This document shows, one piece after another, positions 42,202 through 50,677 of a stretch of DNA of 64,000 nucleotides. Under the pieces are notes generated by a model. The model was not told where the DNA came from. It saw nothing but the letters and a program-made list of their open reading frames with translations, and did no database searches. Numbering within the stretch: position 1 is the first letter of the stretch; each line of letters starts with the position of its first letter. The translations under genes and the position numbers were made by a program. Origin of the DNA: an uncultured Clostridia bacterium (GTDB lineage Bacteria > Bacillota > Clostridia > Christensenellales > Borkfalkiaceae); contig CASEDP010000001.1 in NCBI GenBank assembly GCA_949286835.1, positions 124,001-188,000 on the forward strand, written 5' to 3'.

Positions 42202-43965
42202 TCAGCCCGCAAACTGGCTGTTGTAAAGTCTGTTGTAAAAGCCGCCTGCCGCCATTAGTTCGCCGTGCGTGCCCTGTTCTATTATATTGCCGTTATTCAT
42301 TACGAGTATAAGGTCGGCTTCCTTTATCGTAGAAAGTCTGTGCGCGACGATAAAGCTCGTCCTGCCCTCCATCAGCTTGGAGAACGCGCTCTGAATTTTC
42401 ATCTCCGTACGCGTGTCTATCGAAGAGGTAGCCTCGTCAAGAATTAGCATTGGCGGCAGACAGAGCATAATTCTCGTTATGCAGAGTAGCTGTTTCTGCC
42501 CCTGCGAGAGACTTCCGCCGTCCTCGCCTATCCTGGTATTATAGCCGTCGGCAAGCTGCATTATGAAGTTGTGCGAATATGCCGCCTTTGCCGCCGCAAT
42601 CACCTCTTCGTCGGTAGCGTCCGGTTTGCCTATGACTATGTTTTCGCGTATAGTTCCGCTCTTGAGCCAGGTATCCTGCAGCACCATTCCGTAATTCTTG
42701 CGGAGAGAATGTCTGGTCACACCCTGTACGTCGTTGCCGTCCACCTCTATTTTGCCGCTTACGGGGTCATAGAAGCGCATAAGGAGGTTTATAAGCGTCG
42801 TCTTGCCGCAGCCCGTGGGACCGACTATTGCAATGCGCTGACCCGCCTTTGCGGAGATGTAGAGATTTTCTATGAGCGGCTTTTCCGGCTCGTAGCTGAA
42901 CTTGACGCCGCGGAAAGTGACGTCGCCCCTGACCTGCGACAATTCTGCCGCGTCGGGCGCGTCGGGAATTTCGCAGGGCTCGTCGATGAGTTCGTAAATT
43001 CTGCCTGCGCAGGCGATTGCGTTCTGCAGCTCTGTGAGCACGCCAGAAATCTCGTTAAAGGGCTTGGTGTACTGGTTGGAATAGCTCAAAAGCGTTGTGA
43101 GCTTGCCTATGCCGAAGGATACGGGCAACACCGACGGATAGATGAGCGTCAGCGCACCCGAGAGTGCAACGGCGGCATACACCACAGCGTTTACAAACCT
43201 CGTGCAGGGGTTTGTCAGCGAGGAGTAAAAAGTCGAGGAAAGCGACGCTTTGGTGAGCTCTTCGTTGATGCTGTCGAACTTTTCCTGGTTTTCGTCCTCC
43301 CTGCCGAACGCCTGGACGACCTTGAGGTTGCCTATCATCTCCTCTATAAAGCCCGTCTGTTCGCCCCTCAAAGCAGAGGTCTTTTTGAACATACTGTATG
43401 TTCTGCTCGCAATGAACTTGGCGACGAACAGCGAGAGCGGCGTTATGAGGAATACTGCGAGCGCGATTATCCAGTTATAGAAGAACATCAGCGCGAGCGT
43501 GCCGATAATAGTGAGAACGCCAGTAAAGAGCTGCGTAAAGCCCATAAGAAGTCCGTCCGCAAACTGGTCGACGTCCGCAACGCAGCGAGAAACGACGTCG
43601 CCGTAGGAATGTCCGTCGATGTACTTGAGCGGCAGGTGCTGAAGGCGGTCGAACGCCTCCTCCCTGACATCCTTTACGACGCTGTAGACGACGTGGTTGT
43701 TGATGACGTTCATAAGCCACTGCGCAAGAGATGTTGCCACAACCGCAGCGCCGCAGATTATGAAGTAATAAAAAATCTTGTCGAAGTCGACGTTGCCCGC
43801 GTCGACAATGCAGTCGATTGCGTTGCCGAAGAATATGGGCGCGAGCAAATTGCCGACAACCGTCAGAAGCGCGAGGAATATGGAGAGGCTGACAGCGGGG
43901 ATATATCTTTTAAGCTGTTTCATTACGCGCTTTATTATACGCATCTGAGAACCCGTCTTTTTCAT
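42202..43965 (-). CDS. ABC exporter half-transporter (competent site subunit)
   Basis: A fused membrane and ATPase half-transporter of 587 aa that should pair with the gene just upstream. Six membrane helices (about 20-310) precede the nucleotide domain with Walker A GPTGCGKTT, the signature LSQGQKQL and Walker B MLILDEATSSID carrying the catalytic Glu. I start at the ATG at 43965 because AGGAGG lies nine bases upstream; the longer frame to 44079 overlaps the upstream gene. Its start is one base from the upstream stop. The substrate could be a drug, lipid or peptide and is unknown. Confidence 0.93.
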   Translation of the reverse strand: MKKTGSQMRIIKRVMKQLKRYIPAVSLSIFLALLTVVGNLLAPIFFGNAIDCIVDAGNVDFDKIFYYFIICGAAVVATSLAQWLMNVINNHVVYSVVKDVREEAFDRLQHLPLKYIDGHSYGDVVSRCVADVDQFADGLLMGFTQLFTGVLTIIGTLALMFFYNWIIALAVFLITPLSLFVAKFIASRTYSMFKKTSALRGEQTGFIEEMIGNLKVVQAFGREDENQEKFDSINEELTKASLSSTFYSSLTNPCTRFVNAVVYAAVALSGALTLIYPSVLPVSFGIGKLTTLLSYSNQYTKPFNEISGVLTELQNAIACAGRIYELIDEPCEIPDAPDAAELSQVRGDVTFRGVKFSYEPEKPLIENLYISAKAGQRIAIVGPTGCGKTTLINLLMRFYDPVSGKIEVDGNDVQGVTRHSLRKNYGMVLQDTWLKSGTIRENIVIGKPDATDEEVIAAAKAAYSHNFIMQLADGYNTRIGEDGGSLSQGQKQLLCITRIMLCLPPMLILDEATSSIDTRTEMKIQSAFSKLMEGRTSFIVAHRLSTIKEADLILVMNNGNIIEQGTHGELMAAGGFYNRLYNSQFAG

Positions 43966-43966
43966 A

Positions 43967-45712
43967 TCACGCGCCCTCCTTTCCGTACTGCGACTCGTAA
44001 ATCTCGCGGTAGACCTCGCAATTTTCAAGCAGTTCGGAATGCTTTCCGCATCCAACCAGCCTGCCGCCGTCAAGGACAAGTATCTTGTCGGCGTGGTGAA
44101 TGGAGCTCGTCCTCTGCGAGACTATGAACACCGTGGGGTTGTAATCGAGAAGGCGAAGATTATTCCTCAGGCGCGCATCAGTAGCGTAGTCGAGCGCCGA
44201 CGCACTGTCGTCGAGAATGAGAATTTCGGGCTTTCTGACGAGGGCGCGGGCGATTGTCAGCCTCTGCCTCTGTCCTCCCGAAAAGTTCTTACCGCCCTGC
44301 TCGACAATTTCGTCGAGCCCGTCGGGCTTGGCATTGATGACGTCCGCCGCGCAGGCGTAGTTTACCGCCGTCATTATGTCCTCGTCGGACGCATCCTCGT
44401 TGCCCCACTTGAGGTTGTCCCTTATTGTGCCCTTGAAGAGCACGGCGCGCTGGGGCACGATGCCGCACATATTCCTCATCTCCTCGTCGCCGAGGCTGTT
44501 GACGTTGCGCCCGTCAATGAGCACTTCGCCCTCTGAGGCATCATAGAAGTGCGGAATGAGGTTGACGAGCGTCGTCTTGCCGGAGCCCGTGCCGCCTATA
44601 ATACCGACCGTCTGCCCGCGCTCGACCGTAAAGCTTATGTCGCGCAGAGCCTCCATACCGCCCTTGTTGTACTTCATAGACACACCGTCGAAACATATGA
44701 AGGGCGCGCCTTCCCTGCGCTCTTCTTTGGCGGTATGACGAAGCGAGGGGTTCATCTTTAAAATTTCGTTGACCCTGTCCGCGCACGCGAAACATTTGGT
44801 CACGGTAATTATCAGGTTAGCGAGCTTTATGAGTTCAATAAGTATCTGGGACATATAGTTGTAAAGGGCAACCACCTGTCCCTGTGTCAGGCTTCCGCCG
44901 TCAACTTTAAGAGCGCCGACGTAGATGAGCACGATTATACCCGCGTTGATTATCGCGTATGTAAGCGGGTTCATCAGTGCGGAAATTCTGCCCACCGCCT
45001 TCTGCGAGGCAGTAAGTTTGTCGTTGCGCCTTGCATATTCTGAAATCTCTTCGCCTTCCTTGCAGAACGCGCGCACAACCCTCGAGCCGACGAGCGTCTC
45101 CTTCGTGGCGGCGGTCACCCTGTCGAGGTTGCCCTGCGTCTTTCTGTACATAGGAATGGTGACGAGCATTATGCCGAACACAACGACGAAGAGCACGGCT
45201 ATCGTAACTGCAAACACCAAGCCTGCCGTGACGCTAAGAACGAAAGCCATAACCATTGCGCCGAACACTATGAAGGGCGAACGCATAAAAAGACGCAGCA
45301 CGAGGTTGACGCCCGTCTGTATCTGGTTGACGTCGCTTGTCATTCTCGTTATCATTGCCGACGTGCCCAGACCGTCAATCTCGTAATAGGAGAGCGTCTG
45401 CATTTTGCCGAAGAGGTCGCTTCTCAATTCCTTTGAAAAGCCCACCGCCGCCTTTGCAGCGAAATACTGCGCACTGACGGCGCTGATAAGACCTATCACG
45501 CCCAGCCCTACCAGAACGAGGCACATATTGACGACGAACGTCGTGCCGTCACCCGCAAGCACCTCGCCCGCCTCCACCGCCGTAATCTTGTCGACGATTG
45601 CCGCGACGACCAGGGGAATTATAAGTTCAAACCCAGCCTCCAGCAGTTTGAAGAGCGGGGCGAGCACGCTGTACAACTTATAATTTTTTAAATACCTGAG
45701 TAAGTCCTTCAT
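43967..45712 (-). CDS. ABC exporter half-transporter (degenerate site subunit)
   Basis: The first gene of a heterodimeric exporter pair, 581 aa. Six membrane helices are followed by Walker A GGTGSGKTT, the signature FSGGQRQR and Walker B LILDDSASALD. The catalytic Glu after Walker B is replaced by Asp, the usual mark of the non-hydrolysing site in heterodimeric exporters such as BmrCD or TM287/288. The -10 box ends eight bases before the ATG and no ribosome site is visible, so a leaderless mRNA is possible. It is divergent from the RlmI gene. Confidence 0.93.
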   Translation of the reverse strand: MKDLLRYLKNYKLYSVLAPLFKLLEAGFELIIPLVVAAIVDKITAVEAGEVLAGDGTTFVVNMCLVLVGLGVIGLISAVSAQYFAAKAAVGFSKELRSDLFGKMQTLSYYEIDGLGTSAMITRMTSDVNQIQTGVNLVLRLFMRSPFIVFGAMVMAFVLSVTAGLVFAVTIAVLFVVVFGIMLVTIPMYRKTQGNLDRVTAATKETLVGSRVVRAFCKEGEEISEYARRNDKLTASQKAVGRISALMNPLTYAIINAGIIVLIYVGALKVDGGSLTQGQVVALYNYMSQILIELIKLANLIITVTKCFACADRVNEILKMNPSLRHTAKEERREGAPFICFDGVSMKYNKGGMEALRDISFTVERGQTVGIIGGTGSGKTTLVNLIPHFYDASEGEVLIDGRNVNSLGDEEMRNMCGIVPQRAVLFKGTIRDNLKWGNEDASDEDIMTAVNYACAADVINAKPDGLDEIVEQGGKNFSGGQRQRLTIARALVRKPEILILDDSASALDYATDARLRNNLRLLDYNPTVFIVSQRTSSIHHADKILVLDGGRLVGCGKHSELLENCEVYREIYESQYGKEGA

Positions 45713-45720
45713 ACCGTTAA

Positions 45721-45749
45721 ATTATAACAAATGACGAGGCAAAAATCAA
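45721..45749 (-). promoter_or_regulatory. Promoter abutting the ABC exporter start codon
   Basis: On the minus strand TTGATT, a 17-base spacer and TATAAT, followed by eight bases and the ATG at 45712. Confidence 0.75.
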
Positions 45750-45787
45750 ACGCTTACACCTTAATTATGGCGAATATACTTTTTTAT

Positions 45788-45816
45788 TTGATTTTGCGAC
45801 GACATTCTGTTAAAAT
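45788..45816 (+). promoter_or_regulatory. Promoter abutting the RlmI-type gene start codon
   Basis: TTGATT, a 17-base spacer and TAAAAT, followed by six bases (TAGAGT) and the ATG at 45823. Confidence 0.7.
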
Positions 45817-45822
45817 TAGAGT

Positions 45823-46992
45823 ATGGCATACGAAATTTATCTCAAAAAAAACGAAGAAAAGCGCATAGTCGCCGGGCATAGCTGGGTCTATGCCAACGAG
45901 GTCGCAAGAATTGAGGGCAAGGACAAAAACGGCTCTCTTGCGACAGTGTACTCCCACGACGGCAGATATATCGGAAAGGGCTACATAAACCACGCCTCCA
46001 AGATACTCGTGAGGATTTTTATACGCGACAATTCGGAGGACGGCAAAGAACTATACTTAAGACGAATAAAGGCTGCCGACGACTACCGCAGAAAGCTCGG
46101 CTATGACAACTGTTATCGTATGGTATTCGCCGAAGCGGACAATCTGCCCGCGCTGATAATCGACAGATACGGCAAAGTGCTGGTTATGCAGTGCCTCTCC
46201 CTCGGCATTGACCAGAGAAAGGAGATGATTGCCGATTGCCTTGAAGAGCTGTTTCACCCCGACGGGATATACGAAAGGAGCGACGTTGCCGTCAGAAAAA
46301 AAGAGGGGCTTGCCGAATATAAGGGAGCTCTCCGCGGCAAAACAGGAGACTATTGCGAGATTACGGAAAACGGTCTTAAGATGCTTGTAGACATAAAGAA
46401 CGGACAAAAGACGGGGTATTTCCTCGACCAGAAGGAAAACCGCTTTGCCGTGAGGAAATACTGCAAGGATGCAGACGAAGTTCTTGACTGCTTCTGTAAC
46501 AGCGGCGGCTTTTCGCTCAACGCAGCTACCGTTGCAAAGAAAGTTATTTCCTGCGACATCTCCCCCCTCGCCCTGAAAAACGTAGAGGACAACGCAGAGC
46601 TCAACTCCCTCGGCAACATCACTACACTGTGCGGCGACGTCTTTGACGAACTGAGAAAGTTCAGGGCTGCAAAGAGGCAGTTCGACGTTGTCATTCTCGA
46701 CCCTCCCGCATTCTGCAAGACGGCAGATGAAGTCAGGGACGCATACAGAGGATATAAGGACATCAACCTCACCGCAATGAAGATTGTCAGAAGTGGCGGG
46801 TTTCTTGTGACCTGCTCCTGCTCTCACTATATGACGATGCCGCTGTTTGAAAAGATGCTCATAGAGGCGGCGCGAGAGAGCGGCAGGCAGGTGAGAAGCG
46901 TCGAGGTAAAGACGCAGGCGCCCGACCACCCCTCGCTGCTGTGTGCAGAGGAGACGCAATATTTAAAATTCTTCGTATTGCAAATTATTTGA
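45823..46992 (+). CDS. rlmI: RlmI-type 23S rRNA (cytosine-C5)-methyltransferase
   Basis: A SAM-dependent rRNA methyltransferase. An N-terminal PUA-like RNA-binding domain (about 1-75) is followed by the EEHEE-type region and a Rossmann fold with SAM motif CFCNSGGFSLNAA (near 222) and the catalytic motif DPPAFCK (near 291). The second cysteine region is LVTCSCSHYM. At 389 aa it fits E. coli RlmI, which modifies C1962; the exact target here is inferred. The promoter places the transcription start at or near the ATG. A terminator follows. Confidence 0.9.
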   Translation: MAYEIYLKKNEEKRIVAGHSWVYANEVARIEGKDKNGSLATVYSHDGRYIGKGYINHASKILVRIFIRDNSEDGKELYLRRIKAADDYRRKLGYDNCYRMVFAEADNLPALIIDRYGKVLVMQCLSLGIDQRKEMIADCLEELFHPDGIYERSDVAVRKKEGLAEYKGALRGKTGDYCEITENGLKMLVDIKNGQKTGYFLDQKENRFAVRKYCKDADEVLDCFCNSGGFSLNAATVAKKVISCDISPLALKNVEDNAELNSLGNITTLCGDVFDELRKFRAAKRQFDVVILDPPAFCKTADEVRDAYRGYKDINLTAMKIVRSGGFLVTCSCSHYMTMPLFEKMLIEAARESGRQVRSVEVKTQAPDHPSLLCAEETQYLKFFVLQII

Positions 46993-47020
46993 CCAAAAAA
47001 CATCAGCTTGAATATACGCA

Positions 47021-47057
47021 AAAACTCCGCGAACTTTTTCGCGGAGTTTTGGTTTTA
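47021..47057. terminator. Bidirectional terminator between rlmI and the M29 peptidase
   Basis: AAAACTCCGCGAA pairs with TTCGCGGAGTTTT around a 4-base loop, with T-rich sequence on both sides. Confidence 0.9.
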
Positions 47058-47063
47058 TTATTG

Positions 47064-48290
47064 TCAGAACGCCCAGTTGCCGTCCTTGAAAATCTGGACG
47101 CGCTTGCCGTCTTTGGTTACGCCGACTATCGACATATCCTTGCTTCCTATCATAAAATCGACGTGTATCATAGAGTTGTTTATACCCAGCTCGTGACACT
47201 GCTCGTTGGTGTAGTTTTCATAGTCCTCGAGGCAGTTGTTAAATCCCCTGCCGAGGGCGAGATGACAGCTTGCGTTCTCGTCGAAGAGCGTGTTGTAGAA
47301 GAGAATACCCGTGTTGTTTATGGGCGAATTGTAAGCAATGAGCGCAACTTCGCCGAGGTATGCCGCACCCTCGTCCATAGCAATCATCTTTTCGAGCAGA
47401 TCCTGATTTTTCTCCGCCCCAACTCTGACGGCCTTGCCATCCTTGAACTCCACCCAGAAATTCTCTATGAGTTTGCCCTGATAGGAGAGAGGCTTGGTGG
47501 CAACGACCTTGCCCTCCGCCCTGCCCTTTACAGGGCTGGTGAATACCTCTTCGGAGGGAATGTTGGGGTTAAAGTAGACGTTCGCGCCGAGCGTAGTCTC
47601 TCCTCCGCCGCAGAAAATGCCCTTAGGGTTGAGCCCGACCTTGAAATCCGTACCGTTGGACGACCTGTATTCAAGCGTATCGAACCTGTATTTATTGAGG
47701 AATTCACACCTCTTTGCAAGATCCGCATTGTGCCTTTCCCAGGCGGCAACGGGGTCGTCGTCCACCCTCGAGGTATAAAGAATAGCCTCCCAAAGTTTTT
47801 CGACGGCGTCCTCCTCGGAGAGGTCGGGGAATACCTTTTTAGCCCACTCCTTCCCCGGTACTGAGGCTATGCACCACTGATATCTGTTCTCTATCGCGTC
47901 GCGGTAAGGTTTGATTATGGGGTATCTTGCCATATTCGCTTTGGAAACCTTCTCGTTATCCGTGCCGGCAAGTCCGTCGGGGTCGTCGGAATCCAACCAG
48001 AGAAGGCAACTTAAAGTATCCACCCTCGTCTGCCATTCCGCCTTGTCGACGAGCGTCACTTCCGAGAGCGTCTCTAATGAGCGATAAATTAGATTAAGCT
48101 TGGAAACAGGCGTATACGACCACTTGACCGTGACGCGCTTTGCCCCCTGCTTATAACATTCCTCTACGACCATTGCAACAAATTCGGGCTGGTCGAGACC
48201 GCACTGAATGACTACTTCCTGCCCCTTCTGTATATTCAGCCCGCTCTTTACGATAAGATAGGCATATTTTTCAAGCTTAGCTTTTTCCAT
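47064..48290 (-). CDS. M29 family metallo-aminopeptidase
   Basis: A cytosolic two-metal aminopeptidase (AmpS/aminopeptidase T family), 408 aa. The C-terminal metal-binding region shows the expected ligands: the Glu in GEVALIAYNSPI, the His in CHLALGRG, and the His and Asp in MIHVDFMIG. I start at the ATG at 48290 (MEKAKLEKYA) with AGGG about seven bases upstream; the longer frame to 48470 lies over the preceding small gene. It is coupled to that 73-aa gene by a 14-base overlap. Confidence 0.92.
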   Translation of the reverse strand: MEKAKLEKYAYLIVKSGLNIQKGQEVVIQCGLDQPEFVAMVVEECYKQGAKRVTVKWSYTPVSKLNLIYRSLETLSEVTLVDKAEWQTRVDTLSCLLWLDSDDPDGLAGTDNEKVSKANMARYPIIKPYRDAIENRYQWCIASVPGKEWAKKVFPDLSEEDAVEKLWEAILYTSRVDDDPVAAWERHNADLAKRCEFLNKYRFDTLEYRSSNGTDFKVGLNPKGIFCGGGETTLGANVYFNPNIPSEEVFTSPVKGRAEGKVVATKPLSYQGKLIENFWVEFKDGKAVRVGAEKNQDLLEKMIAMDEGAAYLGEVALIAYNSPINNTGILFYNTLFDENASCHLALGRGFNNCLEDYENYTNEQCHELGINNSMIHVDFMIGSKDMSIVGVTKDGKRVQIFKDGNWAF

Positions 48291-48498
48291 TCTTTTCCCT
48301 TGCCTCCTTGGCGAGCTGATATGCAACGGCGACAAGCTCCTCATCCATTGCCTGCGGGTGCTGCCCCATATACCATACAAGATCGTCGATTTCGTCGTCG
48401 CTGCCGAGCACCATAAGTATTGCCGCTGTATTCTCTTTTCTGATTTTGCGCGTAAAGAGCGCAACGGCAAGCATCTTCTGTTTCTGAGTGAGTTCCAT
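48277..48498 (-). CDS. Small protein of unknown function before the M29 peptidase
   Basis: A 73-aa, probably helical, soluble protein starting MELTQKQKMLAVALF, with an acidic middle (GSDDEIDDLVWYM). GGAG lies nine bases before the ATG at 48498. It overlaps the peptidase gene by 14 bases, suggesting a linked role, but no domain is recognised. The frame upstream of 48498 is not coding by its composition. Confidence 0.7.
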   Translation of the reverse strand: MELTQKQKMLAVALFTRKIRKENTAAILMVLGSDDEIDDLVWYMGQHPQAMDEELVAVAYQLAKEAREKNGKS

Positions 48499-48626
48499 TG
48501 CTATAAGCTCCGTTAATAGTTTATATGTTTTGGATAATTTTATCACGAAACGACAACGGAGTAAAGAAGTTTTCAGACAGAGGAGCAAAATTTTTATTAA
48601 ATATTAAAACTGAAGCTCAAAATTGC

Positions 48627-48655
48627 TTGATTTTTTGTAAGTTATTTTATATCAT
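48627..48655 (+). promoter_or_regulatory. Promoter for tRNA-Ser(GGA)
   Basis: TTGATT, a 17-base spacer and TATCAT, 24 bases before the tRNA. Confidence 0.6.
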
Positions 48656-48679
48656 ATTTATGCTTGATTTCAAGCCTAT

Positions 48680-48769
48680 GCAGAGATGGCTGAGCGGTTT
48701 AAGGCGCACGATTGGAAATCGTGTGACGGCTAACCCCGTCCGGAGGTTCAAATCCTCTTCTCTGCGCCA
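48680..48769 (+). tRNA. tRNA-Ser(GGA)
   Basis: A full cloverleaf of 90 bases with a long variable arm. The acceptor GCAGAGA pairs with TCTCTGC, the anticodon stem CACGA/TCGTG encloses TTGGAAA with anticodon GGA, the discriminator is G and CCA is encoded. The tail from C56 (48749) to CCA is copied exactly at 48961-48981. Confidence 0.97.
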
Positions 48770-48981
48770 GAAAATCTGTCAGAATTTCCTTAATTCTGGC
48801 AGATTTTTTTATCACAGAAACCCTGAAGAGGATTTGTGGGTGGGAGGCGTTTTGCGGAAGCAAAACGGTTTGCGCCGCTCAACATTATGGCGGAACAAAG
48901 TTTAGTCGCAAACTGAACGGTGGACACCCACCGTTCACAGGGGCGCGTCCGCTAAAGGCGCAAATCCTCTTCTCTGCGCCA
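48749..48981 (+). mobile_element. tRNA-tail element, copy 2 (at tRNA-Ser)
   Basis: A 212-bp unit bounded by identical 21-bp copies of the tRNA-Ser tail (48749-48769 and 48961-48981). Inside are a terminator (48773-48810), an inverted copy of the tail (48825-48836, pairing perfectly with 48961-48972), and a 124-bp core (48837-48960). The core shares two long blocks with the tRNA-Gly copy: about 35 bases from 48841 and about 54 bases from 48906. Conserved parts are the GGAA-capped hairpin (48848-48867), the pair 48868-48874 with 48907-48913, and the hairpin 48914-48937. The middle loop is variable. No protein is encoded. Confidence 0.78.
48773..48810 (+). terminator. Terminator after tRNA-Ser
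   Basis: AATCTG and CAGAATT pair with AATTCTG and CAGATT, followed by seven T. Confidence 0.92.
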
Positions 48982-48990
48982 AACGAGTAT

Positions 48991-49041
48991 AATCCGAACC
49001 TGAAACCGATATTAGTCGGCGGAGCGTTCGGATTATTTTTA
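48991..49041 (+). terminator. Terminator-like hairpin after the second tRNA-Ser tail
   Basis: AATCCGAAC pairs with GTTCGGATT over a 25-base loop that itself contains CCGA/TCGG; ATTTTTAT follows. Confidence 0.75.
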
Positions 49042-49089
49042 TATAATTTTACAGATGACTTAATGTTTTTGTTATGCTATAATGTCAGT

Positions 49090-49869
49090 ATGGATATCAG
49101 AACTGTCGTAAAATATCTTATAATAACATTTTCCGTTACATATGTATGCTGGTGGGGCGTTGCCGCACTCGTCGCATACACCCATTTCGTGTACGGCGAC
49201 GTTTTGCCTACCATTATATACATCGTCGGCAACTTCGGTCCTGCCATTGCCGCGCTATTCTGCATTGACGGCAGACCATATCTGCGCTCACTGAAAAAAT
49301 TTTTATTTTCATATAAAAAATACGGCATTTGGATTTTTCTTTTATTCGTAGCGCTGATTACTCTCACCGTCGGTCTTTCTTCTATGGAATGGAACCCGCA
49401 GATGACTGCGCTTAACTTATTTGTTACATTGCTCAGCTCCACGTTTATTTACGGCGGTGAGGAAGAACTCGGTTGGCGAGGAATATTGCAGCCGACATTG
49501 TCGAAGAAAATAGCCTTCCCCCTCGCCTCTCTATCGTGCGGCATCATATGGGCGCTTTGGCATTTACCCCTTTGGTTTATCGAAGGGCACCCCAACCAGT
49601 CAATGCCATTCTGGGTGCAGGCGACACTCGGAATACTCCTGTGTTTTTGGCTGGGTATGATATATGAACGTTCAAGATGTCTGCCGCTTTGTATGCTGTT
49701 CCACGGTCTGACAAACGTACTGTTATCCTCATTTGTATTGAAACTGAATTGGATTTTGATTTCAGGCATAGTACTGACGACCGCTGCGGCAATCATACTC
49801 TGGCTGCTTGATTTAAGACACCTTAAAAACACCGAAAACAAATCCGACGGCAACGATTGCAGCCTTTAA
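49090..49869 (+). CDS. CPBP family intramembrane glutamic protease
   Basis: A multi-spanning membrane protease of the CAAX/bacteriocin-processing family, 259 aa with about seven hydrophobic segments. The motifs are intact: EEELGWRG (motif 1, near 132), LWHLPLWF (motif 2) and the late histidine in FHGLTN. I start at the ATG at 49090. An extended -10 element (TGCTATAAT, box at 49078-49083) ends six bases before it, so the mRNA may be leaderless; an ATG at 49063 would lie upstream of that promoter. Substrate unknown; no bacteriocin gene is nearby. Confidence 0.88.
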   Translation: MDIRTVVKYLIITFSVTYVCWWGVAALVAYTHFVYGDVLPTIIYIVGNFGPAIAALFCIDGRPYLRSLKKFLFSYKKYGIWIFLLFVALITLTVGLSSMEWNPQMTALNLFVTLLSSTFIYGGEEELGWRGILQPTLSKKIAFPLASLSCGIIWALWHLPLWFIEGHPNQSMPFWVQATLGILLCFWLGMIYERSRCLPLCMLFHGLTNVLLSSFVLKLNWILISGIVLTTAAAIILWLLDLRHLKNTENKSDGNDCSL

Positions 49870-49974
49870 ATTTATATCCCCCCTCACTTCGCAACAGAAA
49901 CGCCGACCTCAAATTTTAACGTGACAAAACATATGTAATTTGTGCTGCAAATTGTACAGAAAAAAATTTGTGTA

Positions 49975-50003
49975 TTGACTTATAAGGCTTTTTGATATAT
50001 AAT
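49975..50003 (+). promoter_or_regulatory. Promoter for the 167-aa membrane protein
   Basis: TTGACT, a 17-base spacer and TATAAT, 78 bases before the ATG. Confidence 0.75.
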
Positions 50004-50081
50004 TTAATAGCTCAGCGGACATATATATGATTACATAAAAATTCTAAGTGTCCGCAACTCAACAAAAAAAGGAGACATTAT

Positions 50082-50585
50082 ATGGGAAAAAGAAAAAGAA
50101 AACAGGATATGGTTGCGCCCATAATCTTTCTGATTGCGATAGTAATGCTCGCAATTGCGATAACGGGCGTGTGCATCGACTGGATATCCACTACGAATAC
50201 GGTAGGTATCAGCAATACGACTACGTCGACGCTTTCCGACCTGTTTGAGGCTAACGAAAAAGTCGAGATTGAAAACTTCTCGCTTATGGCATCGTTCGCG
50301 CTCATCACTGTTGCGGCAGGCGGACTTGCAACCATACTCTTCGGCTGCTCGCTCATCATAAGGCTCAAGCTCATAAAGCTTGTCGCCCTTCTTCTCGGCG
50401 TAGTTGCCGTACTCGCCGCAATAGTCTGCATAATCACTTCGTTCACATTCTGCAGCACCTATTCCGGCTCTATAATCGATGGCTTGATAGAGTCCAAGTC
50501 GTCCCCCGCCATCGGAGCGTGGCTGACTGCCATAGGCGGTCTTTTGGGCGGCGTTTGCGTAGCGCTCGGTGCAGCCAGAAAATAA
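50082..50585 (+). CDS. Four-helix membrane protein of unknown function
   Basis: A 167-aa protein with a basic N-terminus (MGKRKRKQ) and four hydrophobic segments at about 10-32, 65-88, 95-120 and 143-165. A Ser/Thr-rich external loop lies between the first two. The layout resembles claudin-like or DUF-type bacterial four-span proteins, but no family is recognised. AAGGAG lies seven bases before the ATG, and the gene has its own promoter and terminator. Confidence 0.75.
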   Translation: MGKRKRKQDMVAPIIFLIAIVMLAIAITGVCIDWISTTNTVGISNTTTSTLSDLFEANEKVEIENFSLMASFALITVAAGGLATILFGCSLIIRLKLIKLVALLLGVVAVLAAIVCIITSFTFCSTYSGSIIDGLIESKSSPAIGAWLTAIGGLLGGVCVALGAARK

Positions 50586-50600
50586 AAGTAAGAACATTTA

Positions 50601-50640
50601 AAGAGGTCAGCTTTTTTTCTGTCGACCTCTTATTATTTTA
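50601..50640 (+). terminator. Terminator after the 167-aa membrane protein
   Basis: AAGAGGTC pairs with GACCTCTT over a T-rich loop; ATTATTTTA follows. Confidence 0.75.
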
Positions 50641-50677
50641 ATGGCGCATTGCCTTGAACGGCAACGCGCGCCTTATC

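Noticed and set aside
42571..44127. Plus-strand frame of 518 codons opposite the ABC exporter
   Set aside because: Shadow of two clear ABC transporter genes; Arg/Cys-rich without domain.
48825..48981. Integron attC site
   Set aside because: The folded core is suggestive, but the attC core sequences (RYYYAAC and GTTRRRY) are not at the expected places and there is no integron integrase in the window.
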